A stretch of DNA of 6,258 nucleotides. Origin: Verrucomicrobiota bacterium (lineage in GTDB: Bacteria; Verrucomicrobiota; Verrucomicrobiia; Chthoniobacterales; UBA10450). The position numbers and the translations under genes are program-made. Under the pieces are notes generated by a model. That model did no database searches. It saw only the letters and a program-made list of their open reading frames with translations, and had not been told where the DNA came from. Positions 5,631 to 6,258 of the stretch are shown one piece after another; within the stretch, counting starts at the first letter, position 1, and each line of letters starts with the position of its first letter. Location of the stretch: assembly GCA_003219115.1 (NCBI GenBank), contig QHPN01000030.1, positions 1-6,258 on the forward strand, written 5' to 3'.

Positions 5631-6215
5631 TCAGGCAGCGCGGGCGACCGCGACTTCTGCGCTAGTGCGTGGCGATTGAGCGCGCATCAACAGAACGAAG
5701 ACGGCGGTAAAAATGAGATCGCTCAGGAGGGAGTTGCGGAAAAACATCCAGCTCGGCGTAGCGCCGTACTCGGGCAAGCCAACCGTGAGTGCCTGAATTA
5801 AGCCGGCAAAATTTTTCACGTATCCCGGATCGGTCAGCCAGGAAAAGACGTTGGTGATTCCATAAAAAATCACTGAGCCCGCAACCGACGCCGGCACAAT
5901 CGTCTTCCATGAAGCGTTTTTCCGCAGCGCAAAACCAATGAGACCGATCAGAACCAGGGCCAGGTAGCGGCAGAGAATTTGCGGATCGAACAGCGCTGCG
6001 TGGTAGGTAGCGTTTAGAATTAAATCGGAAACGAAGAGCATGCCCAGAGGTAACGCGAACTTGTAGCGTTGCGGCAGATAAGCCCCACAACAAAGCGTGA
6101 TGGCGGCGAGCGGCGCAAAATTCGAAAGCCAGGCAGCCGCGCCGGAATGAATGAGGAGACCTGTCGCCGCACGTAAAGCGACGACGCAGAAGAGAAACAA
6201 CAACGCCGGAATCAT
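5631..6215 (-). CDS. DUF6580-type multi-pass membrane protein (194 aa)
   Basis: An integral membrane protein with about five or six helices: roughly 2-22, 30-48, 52-68, 80-97, 104-122 and 162-178. The order of features fits the DUF6580 family as I know it: SNFAPLAAITLCCGAYL (31-47), a hydrophobic helix ending in FVSDLIL (61-67), FYGITNVFSWL (117-127), a QALTVGLPEYGATPSWMFFRN stretch (141-161) and LLSDLIFTAVF (163-173). The family is described as a putative transport protein; substrate unknown, and some resemblance to small vitamin-transport membrane components can only be guessed. The ATG at 6213-6215 gives a protein starting in the first helix. It is the first gene seen in the operon and stops 5 nt before pdhA, so it is almost surely co-transcribed with it. 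A short Ala/Arg-rich tail ends the protein. Family call moderately firm, function open. Confidence 0.75.
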   Translation of the reverse strand: MIPALLFLFCVVALRAATGLLIHSGAAAWLSNFAPLAAITLCCGAYLPQRYKFALPLGMLFVSDLILNATYHAALFDPQILCRYLALVLIGLIGFALRKNASWKTIVPASVAGSVIFYGITNVFSWLTDPGYVKNFAGLIQALTVGLPEYGATPSWMFFRNSLLSDLIFTAVFVLLMRAQSPRTSAEVAVARAA

Positions 6216-6216
6216 T

Positions 6217-6237
6217 GGACAGCAAGTTTATCTGTCC
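6217..6237. promoter_or_regulatory. Short inverted repeat just upstream of the operon's membrane-protein gene
   Basis: GGACAG at 6217-6222 and CTGTCC at 6232-6237 form perfect 6-bp arms around a 9-nt spacer, ending one base before the ATG of the DUF6580 gene on the minus strand. It could be an operator half-site pair or an mRNA hairpin that hides the start codon region, which lacks a Shine-Dalgarno sequence. Six-base arms can occur by chance, so support is low. Confidence 0.3.
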
Positions 6238-6258
6238 TGCGCCAGATGCAACGCCAAA

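Noticed and set aside
4987..5679. 230-codon open frame on plus opposite pdhA
   Set aside because: Antisense to an intact E1 alpha with all motifs; no recognisable domain of its own.
6228..6257. End of an upstream minus-strand gene (LALHLAQDR then stop)
   Set aside because: Only nine codons are visible at the window edge and other frames are also open, so it cannot be supported.

Overview
The window looks like a piece of a bacterial chromosome of roughly 55-60% GC (by eye). The likely source is a Verrucomicrobiota member, possibly a soil Chthoniobacterales. This is inferred from three things: the gene style, the near absence of Shine-Dalgarno sequences, and GC-rich palindromic intergenic repeats of a kind I associate with that phylum. 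No ribosomal or marker gene is present to prove it. I see no phage, insertion sequence, CRISPR array, tRNA or rRNA.

Layout, left to right. (1) The minus strand at 1-266 holds the N-terminal part of a small two-helix membrane protein that runs off the left edge. (2) Divergent from it, on plus, are a SAM-dependent O-methyltransferase of the acetylserotonin/CrtF type (324-1340) and a DUF1232/YkvA-like membrane protein (1399-1875). (3) A convergent gap (1876-2108) holds a GAAA-capped hairpin and a 137-bp nested palindromic element with near-perfect inverted ends. (4) A minus-strand operon fills the rest, in transcription order: a DUF6580 multi-pass membrane protein (6215-5631), pyruvate dehydrogenase E1 alpha (5625-4588), E1 beta (4591-3628) and the E2 dihydrolipoyl acetyltransferase (3530-2109). 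E3 is not in the window.

E1 alpha and E1 beta together form the thiamine-diphosphate enzyme that decarboxylates pyruvate. E2 carries the acetyl group on a lipoyl arm and hands it to CoA. The proteins resemble the mitochondrial-type heterotetrameric E1 and its E2. The genes are tightly packed: 5 nt between the DUF6580 gene and pdhA, a 4-nt ATGA overlap between pdhA and pdhB, then a 97-nt spacer before pdhC that contains an AT-rich imperfect inverted repeat.

The most notable point is that the E1 beta frame is broken. At about 3904-3910 the reading frame changes, and 8-9 family-conserved residues appear to be missing, as expected from a net loss of 3n+2 nt (about 26 or 29). This is either an inactivating mutation in a central metabolic gene or a sequence/assembly error. 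The second point is that both flexible linkers of E2 are encoded by palindrome-rich DNA sharing a GCTACAG motif with the intergenic hairpin, suggesting that genomic repeat elements were taken into the linker coding sequence. I found no convincing new defence or biosynthetic system.
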